64,000 nucleotides of DNA from Candidatus Onthovicinus excrementipullorum (GTDB lineage: Bacteria > Bacillota > Clostridia > Oscillospirales > Acutalibacteraceae). The notes under the pieces were generated by a model. The model was not told the DNA's origin. It did not search any database and was given only the letters and a program-made list of their open reading frames with translations. The position numbers and the translations under genes were made by a program. Below are positions 24,729 to 32,607 of the stretch, in pieces; the stretch's first letter is position 1; each line of letters starts with the position of its first letter. Location of the stretch: assembly GCA_018712345.1 (NCBI GenBank), contig DVHG01000008.1:148731-212730 (forward strand), written 5' to 3'.

Positions 24729-25812
24729 CTCTTTTTCTCCTGATCTTCACTGTGAACGTGCTGCCCTTCCCCACCTCGCTGCTGACGGAGATATCCCCGC
24801 CTACAATGTCGATCACACGCTTGACCAGCGCCAGACCGAGGCCATTGCCCTGCGCCGCATGAGAGGTATCCCCCTGATAAAACTTTTCAAAAATATGCGC
24901 GCCCACCTCCGGCGGGATTCCGCAGCCGGTGTCTGTTACCTGCACAACAGCGAATTCCCCCTCCGTTTTCAAAGAAAGAGTCACTTTTCCGTGTGGCTGC
25001 GTAAACTTGACAGCATTGGAAAACAGGTTGTTCCAGACCAGTGAAAGCAGCTCCGCATCGGCATCCACCTGCACGTCATCTTCCACGTCCGTTTCAATTT
25101 CCAAATCTTTCTCTTCCCAGGCGTTTTCAAAGGCGAGCAGGCATTCGCACAGCTGTTCCCCCAAATCGTATGGCTCCACCTTCGGATAAATCTGCTGATT
25201 TTCCAGTTTGTTCAGCTTCAGGATATTGGTAATCAGATCGGCCAGCCGCCGCGAAGCATTTGTGATGCACTTGGCGTATTCCAGCCGTTTTTCCTCCGGC
25301 AAATCCGGCTGCTGGAGCATGGTGCCGTAATTCTGAATGACCGCCAGCGGCGTTTTCAACTCGTGAGACACATTGGCGATGAAATCTGTCCGCAACGTCT
25401 CCGTCCCGGAAAGCTCCTGTGCCATTTGGTTGAAGTAATCCGCAATTACATCAAACCCGCTCATACTTCCCAGGCCATGCAGCGGAGGGATCCGCACCGA
25501 AAAATCCCCTTTTGTGATCTGATCTGCCGCCTTCACAATTTTCCGCACCGGACGATCTACCATGAATCTCCGCCGGATACCGTCAACCACAGTACACAGC
25601 AGGCTCAGCAGAATTACATTCAGAAAGGTCACCTTGGCAGCCTTTTCCACATAGTCGTGAGACAGAACCAGCCCTGTTGTGCGTGACATCATATTGAGGA
25701 ACAGTACCATGCAGCAGGTGATAACAAAAGCCATCAGGAGAAAAAAGCTGAAATACCGCCGCAGGGCAAACAGCCACCGAACACTTCTTTTGTGTTTTCC
25801 CTTCCCGTTCAT
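24715..25812 (-). CDS. Membrane sensor histidine kinase
   Basis: A protein of 365 residues with helices at about 15-35 and 48-66 and only a short loop between them, so it lacks an external sensor domain and may sense membrane state or a partner protein. HAMP follows, then the His in NVSHELKTPLAVIQNYG, NNLFSNAVKF, TDTGCGIPPE and GNGLGLALVKR. Its ATG overlaps the response regulator stop by 4 bases. Intramembrane-sensing kinases of this type often respond to envelope damage. Confidence 0.85.
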   Translation of the reverse strand: MNGKGKHKRSVRWLFALRRYFSFFLLMAFVITCCMVLFLNMMSRTTGLVLSHDYVEKAAKVTFLNVILLSLLCTVVDGIRRRFMVDRPVRKIVKAADQITKGDFSVRIPPLHGLGSMSGFDVIADYFNQMAQELSGTETLRTDFIANVSHELKTPLAVIQNYGTMLQQPDLPEEKRLEYAKCITNASRRLADLITNILKLNKLENQQIYPKVEPYDLGEQLCECLLAFENAWEEKDLEIETDVEDDVQVDADAELLSLVWNNLFSNAVKFTQPHGKVTLSLKTEGEFAVVQVTDTGCGIPPEVGAHIFEKFYQGDTSHAAQGNGLGLALVKRVIDIVGGDISVSSEVGKGSTFTVKIRRKRDGEV

Positions 25813-26483
25813 TTCAATACCGCCTTATAGCCCAGTCCATGGACTGTCACAATCTCAAAGTCGTCACAGCCGGAAAACTTATCCCGCAGCTTTGTCATGT
25901 ACACATCCACCGTCCGGGGGCCGGAGGTAGAGGCGCTATCCCAAAATTCATCCATAAGCTGTGAGCGCGTAAAGGTCTTTTTCGGATAGGACAGCAGCTT
26001 GTAGATCAGGTTAAACTCTCGAACCGTCAGCGGGATTTCCTCATCATTTAAATAGGCGGTATGCTCCTCCGCATCCAGCGTCAGGCTGCCCACATTCAGC
26101 TTTTTGCTGGTGGCGATTTTGGCCCGCCGCAGCAGGGCCTCAATTCGTAAGAGAAGCTCGTCCAGATCAATGGGTTTGACCATGTAATCGTCAATTCCCG
26201 CCCTAAATCCGCGCTGTTTGGACGCAAAATCATCCCTCGCGGTCATAAACAGGATGGGAATCTCCCGGTTCAATTCCCGGATCGTTTTGGCAAACTCAAA
26301 ACCATCCACCCCCGGCATCATGATATCGGAAAGAATCAGATCAAAGAGGGTGCCGCCGTACATGGTGTCAAAGGCTTCATTGGCATTTAAACAGCCCACT
26401 GCCTCATAGCCGTTTTGGTTCAGATAGGCGCACACGGTCTTATTCAGCTCCCGATCGTCTTCTACTACTAATATTTTAAACAT
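25809..26483 (-). CDS. OmpR-family response regulator
   Basis: A protein of 224 residues. Receiver: ILVVEDDRELN, phospho-acceptor Asp in DLILSDIMMPGVDG, lysine in YMVKPIDLDEL. The winged helix contains PLTVREFNLIYKLLSYPKK and ends TVHGLGYKAVLK. ATG 26483 is chosen since the receiver domain begins there and a G-rich site precedes it; the frame reaching 26573 crosses the upstream terminator. First gene of the operon with the kinase and membrane proteins. Confidence 0.85.
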   Translation of the reverse strand: MFKILVVEDDRELNKTVCAYLNQNGYEAVGCLNANEAFDTMYGGTLFDLILSDIMMPGVDGFEFAKTIRELNREIPILFMTARDDFASKQRGFRAGIDDYMVKPIDLDELLLRIEALLRRAKIATSKKLNVGSLTLDAEEHTAYLNDEEIPLTVREFNLIYKLLSYPKKTFTRSQLMDEFWDSASTSGPRTVDVYMTKLRDKFSGCDDFEIVTVHGLGYKAVLK

Positions 26484-26559
26484 GAATCCCGCCCCCCACG
26501 CTTGTTTTATGATAGTATAACATGGAGTTGTTAAAGTTTTGTTTGTATTTAGGCTCTCT

Positions 26560-26612
26560 GCAGAAAAACACACAAAATTCCGGACCCGAGCGCAGGGGGA
26601 ACGCTCAGGCCC
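26560..26612 (-). terminator. Terminator after the coiled-coil protein gene
   Basis: On the minus strand, GGGCCTGAGCG (26612-26602) pairs with CGCTCGGGTCC (26592-26582) including G-U pairs, followed by GGAATTTTGTGTGTTTTT. Confidence 0.7.
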
Positions 26613-26639
26613 GAAGGGATGTGCTTTTATGTTGGGAAT

Positions 26640-26897
26640 TTACGCCTCGCCGCCGCCCCTTACTGCGTCAATGCGCGCCTGTGCCTGAGCGGTTCTTTCT
26701 TTTGCAAGGGCAATCGCTTCTTCCCGTTTTGCCTGTTCCGCAGCCTTGTGTGCTGCCAGGGAATTCCGGGATTTTGTCTCTGCAAATTTCGCTTTGGACT
26801 CAGCCCTTGCCGCCTCAAAATTGGATTTGTCCACTTCATGCTGCGCCTTTGCACTCTCTTTCATATCCTCAAATGCATTTTTAAAAAAATTTGCCAT
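26640..26897 (-). CDS. Small charged coiled-coil protein
   Basis: A protein of 85 residues, very rich in Ala, Glu and Lys, predicted to be almost wholly helical (for example SKAKFAETKSRNSLAAHKAA), ending in GGGEA. No transmembrane segment. ATG 26897 has GGGAG 9 bases before it; the longer frame from 26918 has none. Third gene of a short operon with the 122-residue membrane protein and the 27-residue peptide. Function unknown. Confidence 0.6.
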   Translation of the reverse strand: MANFFKNAFEDMKESAKAQHEVDKSNFEAARAESKAKFAETKSRNSLAAHKAAEQAKREEAIALAKERTAQAQARIDAVRGGGEA

Positions 26898-26922
26898 TGT
26901 AACTTTCTCCCAGCTCATTGAT

Positions 26923-27006
26923 TCAAGATGATTTTCTGCGCTTGCAAATAAGAATTATTACTGCCGTCACAATTCCGACCGCTGCCGGTACAATAAATTT
27001 TGCCAT
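26923..27006 (-). CDS. 27-residue membrane microprotein
   Basis: ATG at 27006 is preceded by an excellent ribosome site (AAAGGAGGGGAAGAT) and opens a 27-codon frame: MAKFIVPAAVGIVTAVIILI is one hydrophobic helix, followed by a positive tail CKRRKSS, so the C-terminus should stay in the cytoplasm. It lies 13 bases after the 122-residue protein and 25 bases before the coiled-coil gene, consistent with a real operon member. Function unknown. Confidence 0.65.
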   Translation of the reverse strand: MAKFIVPAAVGIVTAVIILICKRRKSS

Positions 27007-27019
27007 ATCTTCCCCTCCT

Positions 27020-27388
27020 TTACTTCAAGCCTTTAATAACAGGAATCAGGCAAAGCAGAAGCACAATGCCCACAATGCCGACGATGATCCCGGGTACCAG
27101 CATATTCCATACCATCACCATGCACATTCCAACGCCGAGAATGATAGCGCCTGCCACACCCAGCAGGGTAGTTCCGATGGCTTTTCCGTTAAAGACAATG
27201 GCCGGTTTTCCGTCCATTTTCCGGCGGACGAGAAGCATGACCAGCAGAATCACGGCGCCAACCACACCGATGACGATTCCCGGTGTCATGGCGCCCCATT
27301 GCGGAATCAGAGCCATGCACATACCCAAGGCAAACAGAATTCCGCCAACAGTCCCCAGAATCATGGATACAAAATCTTTCTTTTTCAT
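27020..27388 (-). CDS. Membrane protein with two tandem GMC hairpins
   Basis: A protein of 122 residues with four hydrophobic helices in two similar halves. The first has ILFALGMCMALIPQW then TPGIVIGVVGAV; the second has IILGVGMCMVMVW then VPGIIVGIVGIV. The halves look like an internal duplication of the hairpin also found in the 126-residue protein at 23381-23761. GAGGAGC precedes the ATG. First gene of the three-gene operon. Unknown function; possibly part of the adjacent envelope-sensing regulon. Confidence 0.65.
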   Translation of the reverse strand: MKKKDFVSMILGTVGGILFALGMCMALIPQWGAMTPGIVIGVVGAVILLVMLLVRRKMDGKPAIVFNGKAIGTTLLGVAGAIILGVGMCMVMVWNMLVPGIIVGIVGIVLLLCLIPVIKGLK

Positions 27389-27688
27389 ATTGAACAGCTC
27401 CTCACTTTTTGTGGTTCCCCACTTGATGTCTACAGTTTACCGCCGCAATGTTTTTAAATTGATTGCAAAATGTTTTTAAATCATTAAAAACACTGATTTT
27501 AAAATATGGAAAGATTTTAAGTTCTCTCCGCGATCCGTACGTACTGTTTTATGCAGTTACAGCGATTTTCGCACAGATTCACACTGTTAGCACCCCTCCC
27601 CATTTTCAGCGCATCCTATTTGTTTTGTTTTTAAAAGCAAATAAAATCCATATATTTCTTTTTAAAAGCGATATTCCGCTGATTTTCA
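27389..27688. other. AT-rich intergenic region
   Basis: No gene seen. It holds the control region of the minus-strand operon on its left, including the direct repeats at 27448-27481, and leads to the serine hydrolase promoter on its right. Further TTTTAAA runs occur near 27495-27520. Confidence 0.5.
27448..27481 (-). promoter_or_regulatory. Two 12-bp direct repeats upstream of the GMC operon
   Basis: ATGTTTTTAAAT occurs at 27448-27459 and again at 27470-27481, 22 bp apart, so both copies face the same side of the helix. On the minus strand the proximal copy lies where a -35 box would be, before a TAAACT that could be the -10. Such tandem sites are typical for OmpR-family regulators; one is encoded 1 kb away. 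Confidence 0.5.
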
Positions 27689-27717
27689 TTGTCTATCACT
27701 GCACTTGGCGTTATAAT
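27689..27717 (+). promoter_or_regulatory. Promoter of the serine hydrolase operon
   Basis: TTGTCT (27689-27694), a 17-base spacer and TATAAT (27712-27717), 74 bases before the ATG. Confidence 0.7.
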
Positions 27718-27790
27718 TATCCACAAAGTATCAAGTAATTCTGTCAGATCATCATATAACATGCACAAAAACAGATGGAGGGAAAACGAA

Positions 27791-29416
27791 ATGGAAAAAA
27801 CCTGGGAAGGCGAAGATCTGCCGCGCGCCGCATATCCGGAGGAGGCAGGTGTCTCCACGGCGGAGCTGACCGCCTTTGTCCGCGATCTGGAGGAGATCCA
27901 TATTGCCAACCACTCCTTCATGATCCTGCGGCATGGGGTGGTGGCGGCGGAGGCCTTTGTGCCGCCGTTTGCGCCGGAGATCCCCCATGCGCTCTACTCC
28001 TTCAGCAAAAGTGTGTCCGCCACGGCGGTGGGCTTTGCCGTAGATGAAGGGTTAATCTCCCTGGACACGCTGGTAAAGGACGTGTTCCCGGAGTACAGGC
28101 AGAAAAGGCCGGACGAAAACTACCAGAGGCTGACCGTGCGCCATCTGATGACGATGATGAGCGGCCGTGAACCGAGCCTGATCGCCGACAAGGCTAAGAT
28201 CGACTGGATCCAGAATTTCATTGATGCGCCCGTCAAGAGCATGCCGGGTGAAAAATTCCGCTATACAAATGAGAATATCTATATGCTCTGCGCCATTGTC
28301 AGCCGTGTATCCGGCATGAGCGTGATCGATTACCTGACGCCACGCCTGTTTGAGCCCCTGCACATTGAGCGTCCGTTCTGGGAGACGGATCAGAAGGGGA
28401 TTGAAGCCGGCGGCTGGGGTCTTTACCTGAGGACAGAGGATATGGCAAAGTTCACCCTCTGCTATCTGAACAAGGGCATGTACAACGGCAGGCAGGTTAT
28501 CCCGCGGTGGTTTGCCGAGGATGCCGTGAAACCGCTGGTGGACAACAGCCCCAATGAACCCGAGATCGGGGACTCCTCCAACGGGTACGGGTACTGCTTC
28601 TGGCACAACTACCATGTGGAGAACTCCTCCCGTGCGGACGGCATGTTCTCCCAGTTCGGGATCCTGATGCCGGATTACGACGCGGCGCTGATCTTTACGG
28701 ATGGGCACCCGGATGAGCAGTATGTGCGCGATTGCATCTGGCGCCACTTCCCCAAAGCCTTTGAAAACGTAAAGGTGGCCCCTGCTCCGGAGGAGACTGC
28801 CGAGTATCAGGCGCTGATCGCCTCGCGCAGGATCCTGCCGCTGCCGCGCCGGCAGCACTCACCGCTGGAGGCCAGCCTCAACGGGCGGCGGATGCGTTTT
28901 AACAAAACGGTACTGCTCAACATATTCGGTTACCCTGTGAGCATGCTGCCGCTGCCCGTGACCTATATGACGACAGACAAGGCCGGCAATATCGACAACG
29001 TGGCCATTCTGTTTGACGGTGATACCTGCCGCATCCTGTGGAGCGAGGGGGACGAGATGAACTGTGTGCCCTGCGGGATGGACGGGCGCTATCGCGAGGG
29101 GAAAATGCGTCTGGGCGGTATCGATTACAGGACTCTTTCCAGCGCCGCCTGGAAAAATGAGGTGCAGCTGGAAATGGAAATCCGGCCAATTGAGACGGTC
29201 GCCTCCCGCAAGCTTCTCTTCACTTTTAATCTGGAGAAAGGAATTGTCTCCATCCGGCCCGGCAGCACCCCTGATATCATGGAGCTGGCCGAATCCCTGG
29301 CGCCGGCGATGGACTCCCTCCTGACGAACGAGACGCTCAACCGGACGTTCAAAAAGGCGTTGAGCCACGCGGGGGAGATCATCGAGCCCACGCTGATCGG
29401 CCGGATTTTAAAATAA
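27791..29416 (+). CDS. Serine beta-lactamase-like hydrolase with C-terminal domain
   Basis: A protein of 541 residues. Residues about 10-340 are a class C/esterase-like beta-lactamase fold: SFSKSVSA (S-x-x-K) near residue 73, YTNENIYML (Y-x-N) near residue 158, and a later HPDEQY region. Residues about 360-541 form a separate beta-rich domain. There is no signal peptide, so it is probably a cytoplasmic esterase or peptidase rather than a resistance enzyme. ATG 27791 has GGAGGG at 27777-27782. The next gene starts 26 bases on, in the same operon. Confidence 0.8.
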   Translation: MEKTWEGEDLPRAAYPEEAGVSTAELTAFVRDLEEIHIANHSFMILRHGVVAAEAFVPPFAPEIPHALYSFSKSVSATAVGFAVDEGLISLDTLVKDVFPEYRQKRPDENYQRLTVRHLMTMMSGREPSLIADKAKIDWIQNFIDAPVKSMPGEKFRYTNENIYMLCAIVSRVSGMSVIDYLTPRLFEPLHIERPFWETDQKGIEAGGWGLYLRTEDMAKFTLCYLNKGMYNGRQVIPRWFAEDAVKPLVDNSPNEPEIGDSSNGYGYCFWHNYHVENSSRADGMFSQFGILMPDYDAALIFTDGHPDEQYVRDCIWRHFPKAFENVKVAPAPEETAEYQALIASRRILPLPRRQHSPLEASLNGRRMRFNKTVLLNIFGYPVSMLPLPVTYMTTDKAGNIDNVAILFDGDTCRILWSEGDEMNCVPCGMDGRYREGKMRLGGIDYRTLSSAAWKNEVQLEMEIRPIETVASRKLLFTFNLEKGIVSIRPGSTPDIMELAESLAPAMDSLLTNETLNRTFKKALSHAGEIIEPTLIGRILK

Positions 29417-29441
29417 GGTAAAACGAGAGGAGAGCTTTTGC

Positions 29442-30167
29442 TTGAGTGCCTATAAAATTGCGATTATCTGCATGATCTGTGCGGAAATCATCCTTGTCCC
29501 ACTGTTCATCCGGGCCCAGTGGCCAAAAAAGACAAAAAAGTCCCTGGCTTTAAAAATGATTTGCGCCTCCCTGTTCGTGGCGATCGGGGTAACGGCCATG
29601 GTGGGCGGGCAGAACGAATCACTCTATGCCATTCTGATGGTGGCCGGCTTTGCCATGTGCTGGCTGGGGGACCTGTTCCTGCACGTGTCTCCCAAACAGA
29701 TCTATTTCTTTATCGGGCTCATTTTTTTCCTGATCGGGCACATTTTCTTCGCTTCGGGGTACACCATCGCCGTCAAGGATATGTTCCCGGCGGCATCCAT
29801 CTTTGACTGGCGGGAGATGCTCGCCATCGCGGCGCTGCTGATTTTTGGAATCGTTGGGCGCCGCTGTACGATGTCACACAAACTGGGCAAGGCCACAATT
29901 CCGATCCTGATCTACACCGTGGCGCTGCTGACCATGTTTGTAAAGGCCTGCTCGCTGGGCATCCGGTATGTTCTTGCCGGCATGCCCTATGGGATCGGTG
30001 TCTGCCTGCTTTTGTGCATCGGTGGCGCCCTCTTTGTCATATCGGACAGCACACTTGTATATATTAATTTTGATAAGCGGAAAACCTTTCCGCTCAAGGC
30101 GGTCAATCTGGTCACCTACTTTGGCGCGCAGGTACTGCTCGCCTCCAGCATCCTGTTTATCCATTGA
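29442..30167 (+). CDS. YhhN/TMEM86-type lysoplasmalogenase-like membrane protein
   Basis: A protein of 241 residues with about eight transmembrane helices. FAMCWLGDLFLHV and GLIFFLIGHIFFASGY match the YhhN/TMEM86 family, whose characterised members cleave the vinyl-ether bond of lysoplasmalogen; plasmalogens occur in anaerobic Clostridia. A late ISDSTLVYINF fits the family's C-terminal motif. TTG start with GAGAGGAG upstream. Co-transcribed with the serine hydrolase. Confidence 0.8.
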   Translation: MSAYKIAIICMICAEIILVPLFIRAQWPKKTKKSLALKMICASLFVAIGVTAMVGGQNESLYAILMVAGFAMCWLGDLFLHVSPKQIYFFIGLIFFLIGHIFFASGYTIAVKDMFPAASIFDWREMLAIAALLIFGIVGRRCTMSHKLGKATIPILIYTVALLTMFVKACSLGIRYVLAGMPYGIGVCLLLCIGGALFVISDSTLVYINFDKRKTFPLKAVNLVTYFGAQVLLASSILFIH

Positions 30168-30188
30168 GAGAGAATTTAAAATAGAGAG

Positions 30189-30227
30189 AAAGCGTCCCGG
30201 AGTCCATCTTGGCTCCGGGACGCTTTT
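30189..30227. terminator. Bidirectional terminator
   Basis: AAAGCGTCCCGGAG (30189-30202) pairs with CTCCGGGACGCTTTT (30213-30227); it serves the lysoplasmalogenase-like gene and the convergent GNAT gene. Confidence 0.85.
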
Positions 30228-30237
30228 GATCGTTACT

Positions 30238-30810
30238 TTAATCCGAATATCTGCGCAGGACCTCTTCAAGCTTTGCAAGCGGGATTTGCCCAATGGGGGT
30301 AAACGGCGCCGGTTCCCCCGAACAGGGGAGAATTTCGCGCTCAAACCACGCCACATCGTGCCATGCGCCGCATTTATACCCCGTGTGGCGGTAGACGCCC
30401 AGACGGCGGAAGCCCATCCCCTCGTGCAGGCGTTTGCTCTTCTCATTGGGCAGTGTGACGCCGCCGTACACATTATGCACACCCTGCATACGCAGCAGTT
30501 CTATCAGCGCACCATAGAGGCGCTTGCCCAGCCCGGCGGAGACGGAATCCCGGTCCAGATAGACGGAGAGTTCCGCGTTCCAGCCGTATGCCTCCCGCTC
30601 CATCTGGCGGTGCGCATAGGCGTAACCGACCGGCTCGCCCTCACGCTCGCAGACCAGGTAGGGATACTGCGCGGATATATCCCGGATACGGGCAGAAAAC
30701 ACTTCCGCCGTGGGGCAGACGCACTCAAATGTCACTGGCGTATCCAGATACTGTGCATAAATTTTTACCAGCTGCTCCCCATCCTCCGGGGCGGCAAAAC
30801 GGAGCCGCAT
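30238..30810 (-). CDS. GNAT acetyltransferase, phosphinothricin acetyltransferase-like
   Basis: A protein of 190 residues. It opens RFAAPEDGEQLVKIY, has the strand YAYAHRQMEREAYGWNAELSVYL, the acetyl-CoA loop DSVSAGLGKRLY, and ends with HEGMGFRRLGVYRHTGYKCG, as in the Pat/Bar/YncA group. These enzymes acetylate phosphinothricin, methionine sulfoximine or related amino compounds; the natural substrate is uncertain. ATG 30810 has GGGAG 9 bases upstream; ATG 30819 is too close to it. Confidence 0.82.
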   Translation of the reverse strand: MRLRFAAPEDGEQLVKIYAQYLDTPVTFECVCPTAEVFSARIRDISAQYPYLVCEREGEPVGYAYAHRQMEREAYGWNAELSVYLDRDSVSAGLGKRLYGALIELLRMQGVHNVYGGVTLPNEKSKRLHEGMGFRRLGVYRHTGYKCGAWHDVAWFEREILPCSGEPAPFTPIGQIPLAKLEEVLRRYSD

Positions 30811-30908
30811 ACACCTCATCTCCCTTTCTCTGCGGGCTGTTCCGCTTCAAAAATAAAAGGCACCCCACAGCGGAAGTGCCTTTGGATATCTGCTCCGAAT
30901 ACAAAGCA

Positions 30909-31190
30909 TCAGGCCGCCGGCCTGCGGAAATGTGAGCGGGCGCGGCGCGGGCGGTGCTGCGCACTTGCCGCTGCGGGATTCGCCTGGCGCTCACTGTGAC
31001 GGACTGTCTCCCGGACGCAGTAGACATCCTGCTCCCGGAGCTGTGCGCTGCGCGCCGCACGGTAGGTGCGGAAACGCATGGCAAGCCTACGCTCGAACGC
31101 GATTAACTTTTTCTCATTCAAAAGGGCGACTATGAACAATAAAACGGCCAGAGCCTCAAACACGGTCCGGACAATCACACCTGCTGACAT
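30909..31190 (-). CDS. Small single-pass membrane protein, possibly SOS-controlled
   Basis: A protein of 93 residues with one N-terminal helix (about residues 4-24, VRTVFEALAVLLFIVALL) and a very basic Arg-rich cytoplasmic tail. No LysM or other domain is seen. ATG 31190 has TAGGAG 9 bases upstream. The promoter region carries LexA-like boxes, which recalls small SOS-induced membrane inhibitors of division such as YneA or SidA; it is not similar to them in sequence. Function is inference only. Confidence 0.5.
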   Translation of the reverse strand: MSAGVIVRTVFEALAVLLFIVALLNEKKLIAFERRLAMRFRTYRAARSAQLREQDVYCVRETVRHSERQANPAAASAQHRPRRARSHFRRPAA

Positions 31191-31223
31191 CCTCAACAAC
31201 TCCTATCCTCGGGGAACAAATCA

Positions 31224-31298
31224 AAACGTTTGTTCTATCTGCTTTTTATTATACCATGCTCCCGCGAAAAGTCAAGCAAATGTTCGAAACATTTGTTT
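31224..31298 (-). promoter_or_regulatory. Promoter flanked by LexA-like palindromes
   Basis: On the minus strand: TTGACT (31275-31270), a 16-base spacer, TATAAT (31253-31248). Downstream of the -10 lies GAACAAACGTTT (31235-31224), one mismatch from GAAC-N4-GTTC. Upstream of the -35 is AAACAAATGTTT (31298-31287), within the inverted repeat CAAATGTT/AACATTTG (31277-31295). Confidence 0.55.
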
Positions 31299-31337
31299 AA
31301 AGTCCTATTTATGGGACGCTTTTATTTTTGCATTTTT

Positions 31338-31366
31338 ATTATAGCACAAGATATAGCCGCTGTCAA
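31338..31366 (-). promoter_or_regulatory. Second, fully consensus promoter
   Basis: On the minus strand: TTGACA (31366-31361), a 17-base spacer, TATAAT (31343-31338). It points toward the 93-residue gene about 150 bases away; the short transcript between may contain a GTCC/GGAC hairpin. Nothing else gene-like is seen in 31367-31519. Confidence 0.65.
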
Positions 31367-31519
31367 TTTCACAGGCACAATTTGTAGCATTAACTTTTCG
31401 TGAATAAGTGACAAAATTCTTAAATTTTTGAGAAGAAGCGCCTGTTTTTTCGGCAAAAAGGCGAAATATTGCATTTTCCCCCTGTATCCCTGCATGAAAC
31501 AGGAATCGGACATCATTTG

Positions 31520-32548
31520 TCAAGCATCCTCATAGATAAAGCGGTACAGATTTTGGGCGGCCGTATCGTAGTCATAGACCCACACCCACTTCCCCTCCAG
31601 GCCCGGATAATTTTGTCCGCCGTAGGCGTTTTCCACGGCGCCGGGGATCGTCAGCGAATCCAGACGCAAGTCCCGGGAGAGCAGCGGGAGATAGGAGACG
31701 ATCTCCGAATACGTCATGGAGGTCTCAGTCATCTCCAGTAGGGTGCGCAGAATGGACGGATACCGGACCGCCGGCAGTTCGCGGACACGGCTGTAAATCC
31801 CCACCAGTACATTCCGCTGGCGGCGCACGCGCTCCTGATCGCTGTCGATCTGCCGGATGCGGGCATACATGGCAGCCTGTGCCCCGTTGAGGCGGACATC
31901 CCCCGCCGCGGTGAGCAGCTCCTGGGAGCCCGAGTACCGGTTGATCTGCTCCATTTCCGCCTGCGTGATCTCAAGCTCAATCCCGCCGATTAAATCAACA
32001 GCATCTGCCAGGTGGTACATATTGACAGATACGTAGTCCGCGATGTTCATCTGAAATTTCCGGTTGAGCGTCTGGATCATAATCTCCGGCCCGTAGCGCC
32101 GGTACACATCCGTCAGCTTCATAGAGCCGTACCCCGCCACATCAATCCAGCTGTCCCGCAGGATTGACGTCAGGCAGACCCGGCCCGCCTCCCGGTCGAT
32201 ACTTGCGATCATCACCGTATCCGCCCCGCCGGAGAAAGACTGCACATCACGCGTATCCACACCGAATACGGCGATATTTACCACGGCCCGCCTCGCCGCC
32301 TGCTCCTGTGCAGGTGTTCCGGCCACAGCGCCGCCTCCGGATGCATCACTCTCCGTCCCGGCTGTGCCTCCGCCGCTGAGTTTTTCATTGATGTAAAGAT
32401 TTTCCTCATTGATCGGTACGCGATCGATCCCGCGCAGGATGTAAATCCCGATCCCCAGCACCACCGCAGCAGCGGCGGCAAGCAGCAGCACAACGGCCGC
32501 CAGTACGCGGAGCCAAACCCGCCCGCCGGAACGCCTGCGCTCTTTCAC
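31520..32548 (-). CDS. LytR-CpsA-Psr (LCP) family protein
   Basis: A protein of 342 residues with a short basic cytoplasmic start, one transmembrane helix (about 10-34) and an extracellular LCP domain: FGVDTRDVQSFSGGADTVMI, SILRDSWIDV, the Arg pair region and YARIRQIDSDQERVRRQRNV. LCP enzymes transfer undecaprenyl-linked polymers to peptidoglycan. The GTG at 32548 has GGAGG 8 bases upstream. A terminator separates it from the fusion gene before it. Confidence 0.85.
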   Translation of the reverse strand: MKERRRSGGRVWLRVLAAVVLLLAAAAAVVLGIGIYILRGIDRVPINEENLYINEKLSGGGTAGTESDASGGGAVAGTPAQEQAARRAVVNIAVFGVDTRDVQSFSGGADTVMIASIDREAGRVCLTSILRDSWIDVAGYGSMKLTDVYRRYGPEIMIQTLNRKFQMNIADYVSVNMYHLADAVDLIGGIELEITQAEMEQINRYSGSQELLTAAGDVRLNGAQAAMYARIRQIDSDQERVRRQRNVLVGIYSRVRELPAVRYPSILRTLLEMTETSMTYSEIVSYLPLLSRDLRLDSLTIPGAVENAYGGQNYPGLEGKWVWVYDYDTAAQNLYRFIYEDA

Positions 32549-32562
32549 ATACGCCACCTCCA

Positions 32563-32595
32563 AAAAAAATCCGGCCCCGATCAATCGGGGCCGGC
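32563..32595 (-). terminator. Terminator after the NeuD/NahK-type fusion
   Basis: On the minus strand, CCGGCCCCGA (32595-32586), a 4-base loop and TCGGGGCCGG (32581-32572), followed by ATTTTTTTT. Confidence 0.88.
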
Positions 32596-32607
32596 GGCTT
32601 TTACCGG

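Noticed and set aside
27791..29416. Calling the serine hydrolase a beta-lactamase
   Set aside because: No signal peptide and an extra domain; the fold is shared with esterases and peptidases.
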